DNA of 25,460 nt from contig JAEWKR010000020.1 in NCBI GenBank assembly GCA_023457715.1, positions 1-25,460 on the forward strand, written 5' to 3'. The notes beneath the pieces were generated by a model, which saw only the letters and a program-made list of their open reading frames with translations, was not told the origin of the DNA and ran no database searches. Below are positions 11,310 through 19,441 of the stretch, piece by piece; the stretch's first letter is position 1; every line of letters starts with the position of its first letter. The stretch is from Verrucomicrobiota bacterium (lineage in GTDB: Bacteria > Verrucomicrobiota > Verrucomicrobiia > Opitutales > Opitutaceae). The translations under genes were made by a program, and so were the position numbers.

Positions 11310-11364
11310 GCGTCTCCGATGGCCGGACCGTCCCGCCCCCGCAAGCCGTATCGGACGCCAGCAA

Positions 11365-11436
11365 GGTACCGACTAAAGTCGGCGCTACGGCCGATGCCGC
11401 CACGCCGGGCCCGTAGCGCCGGCTTCAGCCGGCACC
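11365..11436. repeat. REP-like palindromic pair between divergent genes
   Basis: Two 26-nt arms (11365-11390 and 11411-11436) are inverted copies of each other with four differences. Each arm is itself a hairpin: CCGACT-AA-AGTCGG on the left, and GGCCGGCT-like halves around TC on the right. Two of the four differences are paired, an A-T pair in one arm replaced by G-C in the other. A GTAGCGAGGAGCGCCAGCGA copy follows at about 11470-11490. The spacer (11310-11571) lies between divergent genes, so promoters should be here, but none is convincing. Confidence 0.85.
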
Positions 11437-11571
11437 CTCGCAACTCGAGTCCCTGCTCCGCCCTTCGGATGTAGCGAGGAGCGCCAGCGAGTCGATGCCC
11501 CGGCCGCCGCATGTTTCAATCGCAGAAACGGCTTCCCCGCGGCCCTTGGTCAGCTCAGGTTTGAGATTCCT

Positions 11572-12162
11572 GTGAACCCCACCGTTGCCCCCCGCCAAGT
11601 CATCCTGGAACATCGCGCGCCGCGGTTGGCTCATTTGGTGTGCGCGCTGGCGGGGGCCCTCCTCACGACCGTGTTCATCCTGGTGGGATGGTTTGGTCTG
11701 GGGGACCGCGACCCTTTGTTCACCGCCCCGGACTCCGGTTGGGAAATCAAACTCGGGCTGAGCGTGGCAACGGTCGTCGGCGCGGCCCTGACCCTCGGTT
11801 TCTTCTACCGCCTGATCAAGAACCCGCCCACCATCGTGGTTTACGAGGAAGGTTTCGAATATGTCCCTGCGGGAGTCTCCACCGGGCTGATCAAGTTCTC
11901 AGATGTGATCGAATTCCGCGACGAGATCGTGGTCAGAAGCATCACCAACCGGAACAACGGCACCCTCGTGACCGCTGTCGTCCTGCGCAATCCCGACGAA
12001 TACGTGCGCCGCTTCCCGTCTGGGTTGCGCCATTTGATGCAGGCACGCCTGCAAACCAACAGCTCGCCGATCCTGATCACGCCCGGCGAATTCGGCCCCG
12101 ACCACGACCGAATCATGGCGATGATCCGTGAACGTGTAGCGAAGGCAGCGGGGCATTTATGA
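11572..12162 (+). CDS. STM3941-like two-helix membrane protein
   Basis: The protein has 196 residues. Two hydrophobic segments, about residues 22-44 and 62-82, are followed by a soluble domain containing PTIVVYEEGFEYVPAGVSTG, LIKFSDVIEF and a terminal SPILITPGEFGPDHDRIMAMI. The layout (two helices, then a PH-like beta domain ending in a helix) and these motifs match my recollection of STM3941-family proteins, whose role is unknown. The start is GTG at 11572, as no earlier start fits. The last codons and the stop (GGG CAT TTA TGA) are part of a heptad palindrome that continues to the start of xth. It probably shares a transcript with xth, 50 bases downstream. Confidence 0.7.
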   Translation: MNPTVAPRQVILEHRAPRLAHLVCALAGALLTTVFILVGWFGLGDRDPLFTAPDSGWEIKLGLSVATVVGAALTLGFFYRLIKNPPTIVVYEEGFEYVPAGVSTGLIKFSDVIEFRDEIVVRSITNRNNGTLVTAVVLRNPDEYVRRFPSGLRHLMQARLQTNSSPILITPGEFGPDHDRIMAMIRERVAKAAGHL

Positions 12163-12210
12163 TTTATGCGCCGTCGGGCCCGATCATACATCGTAAATCG
12201 TAAATCATAG
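12155..12210. repeat. Heptad palindrome, unit AAATCRT, between the STM3941-like gene and xth
   Basis: Two ATTTATG units (12155-12168) face about three inverted units (ATCGTAA, ATCGTAA, ATCATAG; 12190-12210) across a GC-rich centre. The left arm includes the stop codon of the upstream gene and the right arm ends two bases before the GTG start of xth. A transcript hairpin here would abut the xth start codon. Confidence 0.75.
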
Positions 12211-12212
12211 AT

Positions 12213-12989
12213 GTGAAAATCGTCACCTTCAACGTGAACGGCATTCGCGCCCGGCTGCCGCGGTTCCTCGAGTACCTTGAGGAGCAAAAGCCCGATGTCG
12301 TCTGCCTGCAGGAACTCAAGTGTGGTGACGAGAATCTGCCCCGCGCCGAGGTGAGCGCCGGAGGTTATGAAGGCGTCTGGCTCGGCCAGAAGGGATTCAA
12401 CGGCGTCGCGGTGCTCACACGCGGGGCGCCTCCGGTGTTGCGTCAGAAAGGGCTCGGACCCCACGGCACCGACGTGCAAAGCCGGTACATCGAGGCCGAA
12501 GTGGCAGGGATCATCGTCGCCTCCCTTTACCTGCCCAACGGCAATCCCGTCGGCACGGAGAAGTTCACCTACAAGCTGGAATGGATCGACCGCTTGCGGG
12601 CCCGCGCGCAGGTGCTCCTCGGCGAGCCGCGTCCGGTGGTGCTCGCGGGCGACTGGAATATTATTCCGACGGAAAGTACCGACGACGTCTTTTCCGCGCG
12701 TGCGATGGCGCCGGACGCCCTGATGCAGCCGGAAAGCCGCGCCGCCTTCGCGGGCTTCCTCGCCGACGGTTGGGTCGACGCGCTGCGCACGCGGCACCCG
12801 GGTGAGCGGTTGTACACATTTTGGGACTACACGGCCGGCTGCTGGCGACGCGACGCCGGCTTCAGGATCGACCATCTCCTCCTGAATCCCGCCGCCGCCA
12901 GCCGCCTGGAAGACGCCGGGGTCGACAAGACCTACCGCGGTCGGGAAAAAGCCTCCGACCACGCACCGACCTGGGTGCAGCTGAAATAG
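12213..12989 (+). CDS. xth: Exodeoxyribonuclease III (AP endonuclease)
   Basis: The protein has 258 residues, close to the normal size. It is an EEP-superfamily nuclease that cuts DNA at abasic sites and trims 3' ends in base-excision repair. Key residues are visible: Asn7 in FNVNGIRAR, the metal ligand Glu34 in CLQELKC, Asp147 and Asn149 in GDWN, RIDHLL, and the terminal SDHAP (Asp249, His250). The start is GTG at 12213, placing the conserved KIVTFNVNG at the N-terminus. There is no Shine-Dalgarno motif; the leader is the AAATCRT heptad arm. The final codons CTG AAA TAG contain a CTGAAAT heptamer complementary to the array at 13013-13040. Confidence 0.96.
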   Translation: MKIVTFNVNGIRARLPRFLEYLEEQKPDVVCLQELKCGDENLPRAEVSAGGYEGVWLGQKGFNGVAVLTRGAPPVLRQKGLGPHGTDVQSRYIEAEVAGIIVASLYLPNGNPVGTEKFTYKLEWIDRLRARAQVLLGEPRPVVLAGDWNIIPTESTDDVFSARAMAPDALMQPESRAAFAGFLADGWVDALRTRHPGERLYTFWDYTAGCWRRDAGFRIDHLLLNPAAASRLEDAGVDKTYRGREKASDHAPTWVQLK

Positions 12990-13012
12990 GACCGGATCCC
13001 CGCTGCGCGGGA

Positions 13013-13040
13013 ATTTCAGATTTCAAATTTCAGATTTCAG
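13013..13040. repeat. Heptad array, unit ATTTCAR, four copies
   Basis: ATTTCAG, ATTTCAA, ATTTCAG, ATTTCAG form a 28-base array starting 24 bases after the xth stop. It is the reverse complement of the array at 4606-4633 apart from the position of the variant unit. A single CTGAAAT inside the xth stop region (12981-12987) can pair with it as a short stem. Confidence 0.85.
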
Positions 13041-13071
13041 ATGGATCGATCCTTCAACCGACCGACCCAAC

Positions 13072-13225
13072 TTTTACAGGAGGCCAGCCGCCCCTTTTTG
13101 CGACTTCTGCGCATTTTTGCGGCCCTCTTCTGGTTCATTCCAAACGGCCAATCCCTTTTTACAGGAGTCAACCGAGGAAACGGAGTAGTTCTTGGCCTCT
13201 GTTTCCTCGGTTATCTCCTGTAAAA
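13072..13225. repeat. Palindromic element with TTTTACAGGAG ends
   Basis: TTTTACAGGAG occurs at 13072-13082 and 13157-13167, and inverted at 13215-13225. Arms 13157-13181 and 13201-13225 are 25 bases long with two mismatches around a 19-base loop. The outer copy at 13072 pairs with the same right end and frames a 154-base unit, which looks like a small non-autonomous repeat. Between them, 13094-13126 resembles 8709-8741. A 60-codon open frame across it is best read as non-coding. Confidence 0.75.
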
Positions 13226-13256
13226 TGGATCGGAGCTCGGCGGATTTGCGGTCGAC

Positions 13257-13350
13257 GGGCATTTATGATCCCTGAGGTTGCGAGGTATGAGTCTTCGGCC
13301 ACGCCTTTGCGGCCAAATCGTAAATCGTGCCTCATAAATCATAAATCCCC
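13257..13350. repeat. AAATCRT-type heptad palindrome upstream of cvfB
   Basis: The left part GGGCATTTATGAT (about 13258-13270) resembles the start of the element at 12151. The right part contains AAATCGTAAATCGT and CATAAATCATAAATCC (about 13315-13348) and ends four bases before the cvfB ATG. It is the same family and position as the element upstream of xth, but more degenerate in the centre. With the array and palindrome above, it fills the 364-base spacer between xth and cvfB. Confidence 0.65.
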
Positions 13351-13353
13351 GCC

Positions 13354-14253
13354 ATGGCCCTCATCGGTCGTCCCAACCGCCTCACCATTCTCCGCGCCAC
13401 CTCCTCGGGCTTGTTCCTCGATGGCGGGTCACACGGAGACATTCTGCTGCCGGGACGCTACATCCCGAAACGCGCCGTACCTGGTGAGGCGATCGAAGTC
13501 TTTGTGTATCGCGATTCCGAGGACCGTATCGTCGCCACGACCGAGAAGCCGTACGCCATGGTGGGCGAGTTCGCCTACCTGCAGGTCATCAGCGTGAATC
13601 CCCGCGTCGGCGTGTTCCTCAACTGGGGCCTGGAGAAGGATCTCCTGATGCCCCTGCGGGAAATGGCGTCTCCGGTCCGACCCGCCGAATTCTGTGTCGT
13701 CCGCGTTGGGCTCGACACGCGAAGCGACCGCGTGATCGCGAGCACGCGGTTGAACCGGTATCTCAACCTCACCCCGCCACCCTACAGCGAAGGCCAGCGG
13801 GTCGCGGTGATCGTCGCGGGAGAAACGCCTCTCGGCTATAACGCGATCATCGAAAACGCGCATCGCGGGCTCCTTTACCGTTCAGATCTGGCGGCGCCGC
13901 TGACCATCGGTTCGCGCCACGATGCCTACATCCGCAGCGTGCGACCCGACGGCAAGATCGACCTCGCGCTCGACCGTGCCGGCTTCCACCGCATCGCGCC
14001 GCTATCGGAGCAGATCTTTGCGGCGATCGAGGAGGGTGGCGGATTCCTTGCCCTGCACGACAACAGCCCGCCCGAGGAAATCCGCGCCAAGTTCGGCGTC
14101 AGCAAGAAGGCCTTCAAGCAAGCGATCGGCGGGCTGTACAAAGACCGGCAGATTCTGATCGAGCCCACGGGAATTCGTCGGGTCGTCGCTCCGGCCCCTG
14201 CTCCGAAACCCGCCGAACGCCCCCTCTTCTCGCCAAAGCCGCGGGCGCGGTAG
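13354..14253 (+). CDS. cvfB: CvfB-type S1-like RNA-binding protein
   Basis: The protein has 299 residues. It shows repeated OB/S1-like segments: GLFLDGGSHGDILLPGRYIP near the N-terminus, VGVFLNWGLEKDLLMPLREM near residue 90, and a third around GYNAIIENAHRGLLYRSDL. A winged-helix segment near residue 250 (EEIRAKFGVSKKAFKQAIGGLY) is followed by GIRRV. This order of S1-like domains plus winged helix is that of CvfB/YitL, an RNA-binding regulator studied in Firmicutes. The C-terminal ~25 residues are Pro/Ala/Lys-rich and probably disordered. The start is ATG at 13354 directly after a heptad palindrome, with no Shine-Dalgarno motif. It may be transcribed with xth, but the long repeat spacer makes this uncertain. 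Confidence 0.9.
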   Translation: MALIGRPNRLTILRATSSGLFLDGGSHGDILLPGRYIPKRAVPGEAIEVFVYRDSEDRIVATTEKPYAMVGEFAYLQVISVNPRVGVFLNWGLEKDLLMPLREMASPVRPAEFCVVRVGLDTRSDRVIASTRLNRYLNLTPPPYSEGQRVAVIVAGETPLGYNAIIENAHRGLLYRSDLAAPLTIGSRHDAYIRSVRPDGKIDLALDRAGFHRIAPLSEQIFAAIEEGGGFLALHDNSPPEEIRAKFGVSKKAFKQAIGGLYKDRQILIEPTGIRRVVAPAPAPKPAERPLFSPKPRAR

Positions 14254-14344
14254 ACCGTGCGCATGCCTCCGTTGGGATGCAGGGCTGGGGTCTCCGAACC
14301 CCGCTCTCAGCCCGTACGCGTGTCGGTGAACTCCAGCCTGGCGG

Positions 14345-15178
14345 CTAACTTGGCCAGGGGGAGCCGGGCGGGCCGAAGCGGGTGCCGGCGGGGAATGTCA
14401 GGCCGAAGTCTTCGCGCAGGACCTCCAGCAGGGCGTCGGCGTCCCTGATCCTCACCGTCTCCACGTTCGTCCCGCGGCGCCGGGTCACTTCGTCGTTCAA
14501 CAACGTCACCCTGCCGTCCGCGGTCGCCCGGGCCACCATGAGCCGCGTACGGAAATGCGACAGCGGATGCGCACTCGTGAACCAGTTGGCCACCTCGCAA
14601 TCGATCGGATGCATGATCTCGCCCGTGAACTCGTAGACGTCCTGCCACTCCTGGCCGATCCGCACCTGGTGAAACCAGCGACCATCCTCGCACACGTAGC
14701 GGCGCGATTCGTGGCGGGTCGTCAGCTCGCGACCGGAACCGTCGAACGGAACTGCCGACGTCAGCGACAGGCCACCGGTCCCCACGTCGGTGAACCACGG
14801 CGCACCTTCGATCGTGACCTGCAGAAACAGATGCGTCCGCGGGGGGACGACGTCACGCGGCCGCTGCCACCGCACCCTCGCTCCCAGCGGCGTGACTTCG
14901 AAGCCGAGCGCCTGGAGCACGCGCAGGAGGTGCCCGTTCTGCTCGAAGCAGTAACCGCCACGCCGCTCATGCACCAACTTTCGCTCCACGACCGCCGGAT
15001 CGAGGCTGATGCCTTTGCCGAGCAGCACATCACCGTTCTCGAACGGAATCGCCGCCGCGTGCGCGAAGGTGATGGCGTCCAGCACCGCGAGGGTCGGTTC
15101 ACGCGATCCCGCATAGCCGATTCGCGCGAAATATCCGTCCAGATCCGGCACGAAGGTTGAGTCGGTGGGAGGCGACAT
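14345..15178 (-). CDS. nat: Arylamine N-acetyltransferase
   Basis: The protein has 277 residues, normal for bacterial NATs. It transfers acetyl from acetyl-CoA to arylamines or hydrazines; relatives also act in specialised metabolism. The cysteine-protease-like triad is visible: Cys77 in RRGGYCFEQN, His116 in RTHLFLQV and Asp131 in WFTDVGTG. AIPFENGDVLLG near residue 43 is also typical. Minor departures are Gln in place of the usual Leu in CFEQN and VGTGG for the more common VGFG. ATG at 15178 is chosen; the frame is open 22 codons further, but those residues match nothing in the family. It converges on cvfB, with a GGGGT/ACCCC stem in the spacer near 14287-14302, and diverges from the secreted gene pair. 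Confidence 0.95.
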   Translation of the reverse strand: MSPPTDSTFVPDLDGYFARIGYAGSREPTLAVLDAITFAHAAAIPFENGDVLLGKGISLDPAVVERKLVHERRGGYCFEQNGHLLRVLQALGFEVTPLGARVRWQRPRDVVPPRTHLFLQVTIEGAPWFTDVGTGGLSLTSAVPFDGSGRELTTRHESRRYVCEDGRWFHQVRIGQEWQDVYEFTGEIMHPIDCEVANWFTSAHPLSHFRTRLMVARATADGRVTLLNDEVTRRRGTNVETVRIRDADALLEVLREDFGLTFPAGTRFGPPGSPWPS

Positions 15179-15328
15179 GGATCCGAGATTCGTGACTTGG
15201 GACGTGAAGATCAACCGGCCATTGCGATCGCGGCGAAAGCGCACTCCGACCGTTTGACACGTTTACGCCGGTAGGAACATTGGCGCGGCATTTTTGCCGT
15301 ACTCCGTTCCCCCACCCCACTGCCCCTT

Positions 15329-16909
15329 ATGCCTTTCGTACGTCTTGTCCTCGTCGTCGCGGTGCTGATGGCGGCGAGGGTTGCGGACGCCGGCGCCAGC
15401 GAGGCGCCCGCGCCGCAGGTCCACGTCAGCCTGCGCGGGGTGTTCGACGACACGTGGGAGGTGGGCGAGCCGCTGCAGGTCATGGTGCGAATTGAAGGCG
15501 GCCAGCGCCCGGTGCACCTGGCCCCCGCGTCCGGCTCGTGGGTCGATGCCGTCGCGGTTGAGATGCTGAACCCAAATGACGGAAAGGTCCTCGCCCGCGC
15601 GAACCCGATCGGCGCCCCAGCCTCGCCCCACGCCATGCTCGATCCGGATCGCATCGCGGGGGGCACCTGGTGGTTTGCCGAGGATGCGATGCAGGGCCTC
15701 TCCCCGGCGAAGTACGCCGTCCGTGCCCGACTGAAGATCCCGTCCGGCACCGGGTGGACGGGAGACGCGGCTTCGGAGCCGGTCCTCTTAACGCTCGTGG
15801 AACCCTCGGAGGCGACCCCGCGCGTCAGCGCCCGCACCTTGTCTCGCGCCCAACTCGCCATCGCCCACGACGACTTTGCCGGCGCGGCGGCACTCCTGGA
15901 CGCCGTGCTGGCCGGGACGCCGGAGGATTTCAATCTCCTGTGCCTGCGAGCGGAGGTTGCGCTGGCCGGCGGCAACCCGATCGCGGCGAGAATCTGCCTC
16001 GCGCGGGCCATGCGGTTGCTGCCTGCCCGTCCGCCGGGCCCTCCCCCTCCCGTCCTCGTCGCCTTGCAACAGCGCGTCCTCAACGCGCAGCTGACCACGC
16101 CAACGGCCACGACCGTCCCCGACTGGACGTGGCCGCCGGTCAGCGTGGCCAGCCTTGCCTCGAAAGACGCGGTGGAGGAAGCCACGGCGCGCCTGCCGAA
16201 CCGGCCCCCCGCGGTCACGCCACCGGCCTCGGGAAGACCCGGGGCGACCTCGCCCCGCCCGGCCATCGCCCCCACCGCCGGCCATGCTTCGCCGGCCTCC
16301 CCGGCGAACGCTCTCCCCCCCGCGAATCCACCGGCCCCGTCCGCGCCGGCCGCGCCGTCGACAGTCCCGGCCTCCGCGCCGGCCACGCCTCTGGTGCCCC
16401 CGCCCGGCGTGCTCGTGCCGGGAGCTGAATTAACCGACGCCGCCGTCACCGCGGAACCCGCCGGCCAGTGGGCCACCGGCGCCACGGCAGGGTCGCAGTA
16501 CGGCACCGCCCATGCCTATTCGCCGAAACAGGCAACCGGAGCACCCAACGTCAGAGTGGCGGGAAACAGCCCGGACGCCTGGTGCCCGGCCGTGCCAGCC
16601 AAAGGCATGGACTGGCTCGAGGTCACCTTCGCCACGCCGGTGCACGCCACGGAAGTCCGCGTGCGGCAGAACGACGCCGCCGGTGCGATCGTAAAGGTGG
16701 AAGCGTTCGCCCCCGACGGCACCTCGCACCTGTGGTGGGACGGAGTTGATCCCTTCCAGCCAGGTCCTGTGCGCAAAGTGGTCTGGTTTGCGGTGCGCGT
16801 ACCGGCGACCCCCTACGTCGTCACGCGCGTGAAGCTGACCCTCAACCTGGCCTCAGGACCGGGTTACAAACAAATCGATGCCGTGCAGCTGGTCGGCCCC
16901 GCCCCTTGA
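15329..16909 (+). CDS. Secreted Pro/Ala-rich protein with helical-repeat segment and discoidin-like C-terminus
   Basis: The protein has 526 residues. The signal peptide is MPFVRLVLVVAVLMAARVADA. Residues about 30-155 look like a beta-rich domain (VHVSLRGVFDDTWEVGEPLQVMV). Residues about 170-235 form a TPR-like helical hairpin pair (LSRAQLAIAHDDFAGAAALL, LCLRAEVALAGGNPIAARIC). Residues about 285-365 are a Pro/Ala-rich linker of low complexity. The last ~150 residues resemble a discoidin/F5-8C-type sandwich: TAHAYSPKQATGAPNV, DWLEVTFATPVHATEVRVRQN. The architecture suggests an exported binding protein. The metzincin-like gene begins three bases after its stop, so the two are surely co-transcribed and may act together. 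ATG at 15329 has no Shine-Dalgarno motif. Confidence 0.75.
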   Translation: MPFVRLVLVVAVLMAARVADAGASEAPAPQVHVSLRGVFDDTWEVGEPLQVMVRIEGGQRPVHLAPASGSWVDAVAVEMLNPNDGKVLARANPIGAPASPHAMLDPDRIAGGTWWFAEDAMQGLSPAKYAVRARLKIPSGTGWTGDAASEPVLLTLVEPSEATPRVSARTLSRAQLAIAHDDFAGAAALLDAVLAGTPEDFNLLCLRAEVALAGGNPIAARICLARAMRLLPARPPGPPPPVLVALQQRVLNAQLTTPTATTVPDWTWPPVSVASLASKDAVEEATARLPNRPPAVTPPASGRPGATSPRPAIAPTAGHASPASPANALPPANPPAPSAPAAPSTVPASAPATPLVPPPGVLVPGAELTDAAVTAEPAGQWATGATAGSQYGTAHAYSPKQATGAPNVRVAGNSPDAWCPAVPAKGMDWLEVTFATPVHATEVRVRQNDAAGAIVKVEAFAPDGTSHLWWDGVDPFQPGPVRKVVWFAVRVPATPYVVTRVKLTLNLASGPGYKQIDAVQLVGPAP

Positions 16910-16912
16910 ACC

Positions 16913-19435
16913 ATGGAATCGCGCTTCCTCGCCTCCGCCACCGCCGTGCAACCCGGGCCCGCCATCAAGCGCCGATTCTCGCGCCTGCCGTCCGTCCTGC
17001 TGGCAAGCCTGGTCGTGCTCGGAGCAAGCGCCGTGGCCCAGCAACCCGAAGCGTCGGAACCGCCGCCGGGTGGCGCCCTGCCGCCGGACCTCGATGCCAT
17101 TCGGGCTCAGTTCCTGGCCAACCTCGAAGCCGAAGCGGCGGCGGAGGACAAGGTCGGCGGCAAATGGCGCGGCGTACCCCGGATCACCGGCCAGGCGACG
17201 ATCCAGTACGAGGTCAAGGTTGACGAGGCCGGTTTCTCGCCCTCGCTGACTTCGTCGAACCAGGAAGAAACGGTCGTGCGTTTCCGTTTGGAACGCGACG
17301 CCGGGCACGGTACCGCGCAACCCTTCTGGCGGGCGACGCACATCGACCTCTCCGGCGGCACCAGTGATCAAGCGATGCTGATGTCGGGAGATGCCCACAT
17401 GCTGACCACGCATGACGCCCGCTTCCGCGGCCCACCCCCCGACGTGGGCGAAATGACCTTGTCGCTGGATACCGAGTCGGGCCATTGGCAGATGGGAACG
17501 CCCGGCCACACGAAGGACCCCTATTTCATCCGGATCCACAACCGCGGCCACCGCGCCGAAGGCATGCGCTGGGTCGGAGTGAACGAAAGCGAGACGCGCC
17601 CTGACAATCGCGTGCAGAGCTTCCTGTTTGAAGGAACGATCCCGGATCAACCTGGGGTGGTCACCGCAACCGGCACACTCGAGGGCCTCCTGGCGCAGAA
17701 GACCACGCGCACCTACCGCAAAACGGGCCGGATTGTGTTCTGGCCCGAGTTCGACGACTACACGCTCGAGGTGACCATCAAGGATTACGCGTCGTGGCGC
17801 CCTCTGGGGATCATCGGCGCACCCGACAAGCCGGGAAGCTACCTCGAAGCCAGGGCGGTGGTGGTCCCCAAGGGCAACAGCCCCCCCACCCCGGTCAAAG
17901 CGATCCGGTTTACCCTGATCGATGTGTCCCGCGAACCCGGCGTTTGCCTGAACTCCCCGCTGGGGGCCACGGATCGGAATCCAGACCTTAAACTGGCGGC
18001 CACCTCCGACTGCCCCGGCGCCATCAGCGAGGAAAACCAGCGTCTGGAAATCACCCGTCCCCTCGCCGATGCACATCGCCGGCCGTATGCGACCGCCCGG
18101 ATCGAGAGCTTCGACTTTGGCGGCAGGGCCACCCTGCGCGTCACATGCGAACTCCTCGACGGTCGCGAGATCGTGGGCGAACTCAAGGGCGACGGCCCCG
18201 ATGAATCGCAGGATCTCATCCGGCTCCCCAAAACCGAGGGCCCGGGCTGGATCGCCGCGGCATGGAAACGGGAACACGAGGTGGCGGAATTTACGGACAC
18301 CGACGACAGCGAGCGTGTGGAGGGGCAGGAACACGACGGGGACGGCTTCACGCTGTACGAGGAATACCGGGGCTGGGTCGTCAACGGCGGGCGCGTGGAG
18401 GGCGATGCGAGGCGGAAGGACTTTTTCGTGCTGAACCTGATCGGCCCCGATGCCAGCAACGGCCTGGAGCTTTTCGAGAAGGTTTCCCAGCTGCTCGTCC
18501 ACTCCGGGCTGAAGCCTTCGGAGATGTCGGAAACAACGCGGTTGATGAACGGCAACCATCGCGACGCCCCGCAGCGCGTGCGCCAGCATGGCGTTTGGAT
18601 CAAGAGCTTTCCCAGCCCGGAGACACTCGGCGGCACGGGGGCCTACACGCGCTTGAACCGGCGGGGCGTGAGCGGTCGGCCAGGCCTCGTGGATGGCATT
18701 GGGCTGCTCCCGCGCCACCACGAAAGAAGCGAGTTCAATCAGCCGTACAATCTGCCGCGGTTTTTCTCGCTGCTGGCCTACGATCGCGCAATCGCTCACG
18801 AACTGCTCCACAGCGTCGGCGTCGAGCACCATGGCGAGGGCGACAGTTCGCTCGGGGCGAAATGGGTCTCGCCCACCCACCCGCGAAACACCGTCGGCCG
18901 CCCCCATTTTCGCGAGCTGCTCGGGCGCGATCTGATCACCCTGCGCAACGAGCTGGGCCACGACCTCGCGGCGCAGTACATGCCGTTACACGCCCGCGAT
19001 CGTGAGATCTCGAAGCAATGGTACTGGGACAAATGGCTCGCCGAAGGACGGGAGTACGTTGCCGCGCGGCAAGGCATGGACCGGACCTGGAAGACGGCGG
19101 AGGACTATGCGGAGTACATGCTCGAGGAAATGGGCGGCTTGATGATGTTCGGCACGATCGGCGCGCCCGGAGGCGAACATTCGGGCGAGCAGGACTGCCT
19201 GATGCGGTACTACTTCGCCCGATTCTACCCCGCGACGGGGCAGGACGCCACTTACTACCTCGTCACGGAAGGCACCGAACCGTTCGGCCTGGTGCTCTGC
19301 CGTTCACGGGCCGGAACGGGGGTCAATGCCCCCGATTACAAGCCGCAGTCACGCTACGCCGCGGCAGGAAAAAACGGCGGTTCCTGTTTCAGCCAGATCT
19401 GCCCGAACGACGCGATTCCGCCCAAAACGCTCTAG
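16913..19435 (+). CDS. Putative secreted zinc metalloprotease of metzincin type
   Basis: The protein has 840 residues. A signal peptide with a long charged n-region ends near AVA-QQ (42/43). The key motif is HELLHSVGVEH at 629-639, a complete HEXXHXXGXXH zinc site, followed by HGEGD. About 125 residues later DCLMRYY (Met764) looks like the Met-turn of metzincins. Near 475 the stretch DGDGFTLYEEY, preceded by an acidic run, resembles an EF-hand-type calcium loop. Residues about 100-450 are beta-rich and unrecognised. By family logic it would be an extracytoplasmic endopeptidase; its substrate is unknown. The segment between zinc helix and Met-turn is longer than in most metzincins and contains charged helices. 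It is the second gene of a pair with the discoidin-like protein and converges on aguA with a six-base gap. Confidence 0.75.
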   Translation: MESRFLASATAVQPGPAIKRRFSRLPSVLLASLVVLGASAVAQQPEASEPPPGGALPPDLDAIRAQFLANLEAEAAAEDKVGGKWRGVPRITGQATIQYEVKVDEAGFSPSLTSSNQEETVVRFRLERDAGHGTAQPFWRATHIDLSGGTSDQAMLMSGDAHMLTTHDARFRGPPPDVGEMTLSLDTESGHWQMGTPGHTKDPYFIRIHNRGHRAEGMRWVGVNESETRPDNRVQSFLFEGTIPDQPGVVTATGTLEGLLAQKTTRTYRKTGRIVFWPEFDDYTLEVTIKDYASWRPLGIIGAPDKPGSYLEARAVVVPKGNSPPTPVKAIRFTLIDVSREPGVCLNSPLGATDRNPDLKLAATSDCPGAISEENQRLEITRPLADAHRRPYATARIESFDFGGRATLRVTCELLDGREIVGELKGDGPDESQDLIRLPKTEGPGWIAAAWKREHEVAEFTDTDDSERVEGQEHDGDGFTLYEEYRGWVVNGGRVEGDARRKDFFVLNLIGPDASNGLELFEKVSQLLVHSGLKPSEMSETTRLMNGNHRDAPQRVRQHGVWIKSFPSPETLGGTGAYTRLNRRGVSGRPGLVDGIGLLPRHHERSEFNQPYNLPRFFSLLAYDRAIAHELLHSVGVEHHGEGDSSLGAKWVSPTHPRNTVGRPHFRELLGRDLITLRNELGHDLAAQYMPLHARDREISKQWYWDKWLAEGREYVAARQGMDRTWKTAEDYAEYMLEEMGGLMMFGTIGAPGGEHSGEQDCLMRYYFARFYPATGQDATYYLVTEGTEPFGLVLCRSRAGTGVNAPDYKPQSRYAAAGKNGGSCFSQICPNDAIPPKTL

Positions 19436-19441
19436 CATCGC

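Noticed and set aside
13041..13223. A 60-codon hydrophobic open frame after xth
   Set aside because: It coincides almost exactly with the TTTTACAGGAG palindrome and decamer repeat, which explain its sequence.
14287..14302. Terminator between cvfB and nat
   Set aside because: There is a short GGGGT/ACCCC stem but no T-tract on either strand, so it is too weak to call.
16853..18961. A 702-codon open frame on the minus strand
   Set aside because: It is antisense to the metzincin-like gene and a product of high GC third positions; no domain is recognisable.
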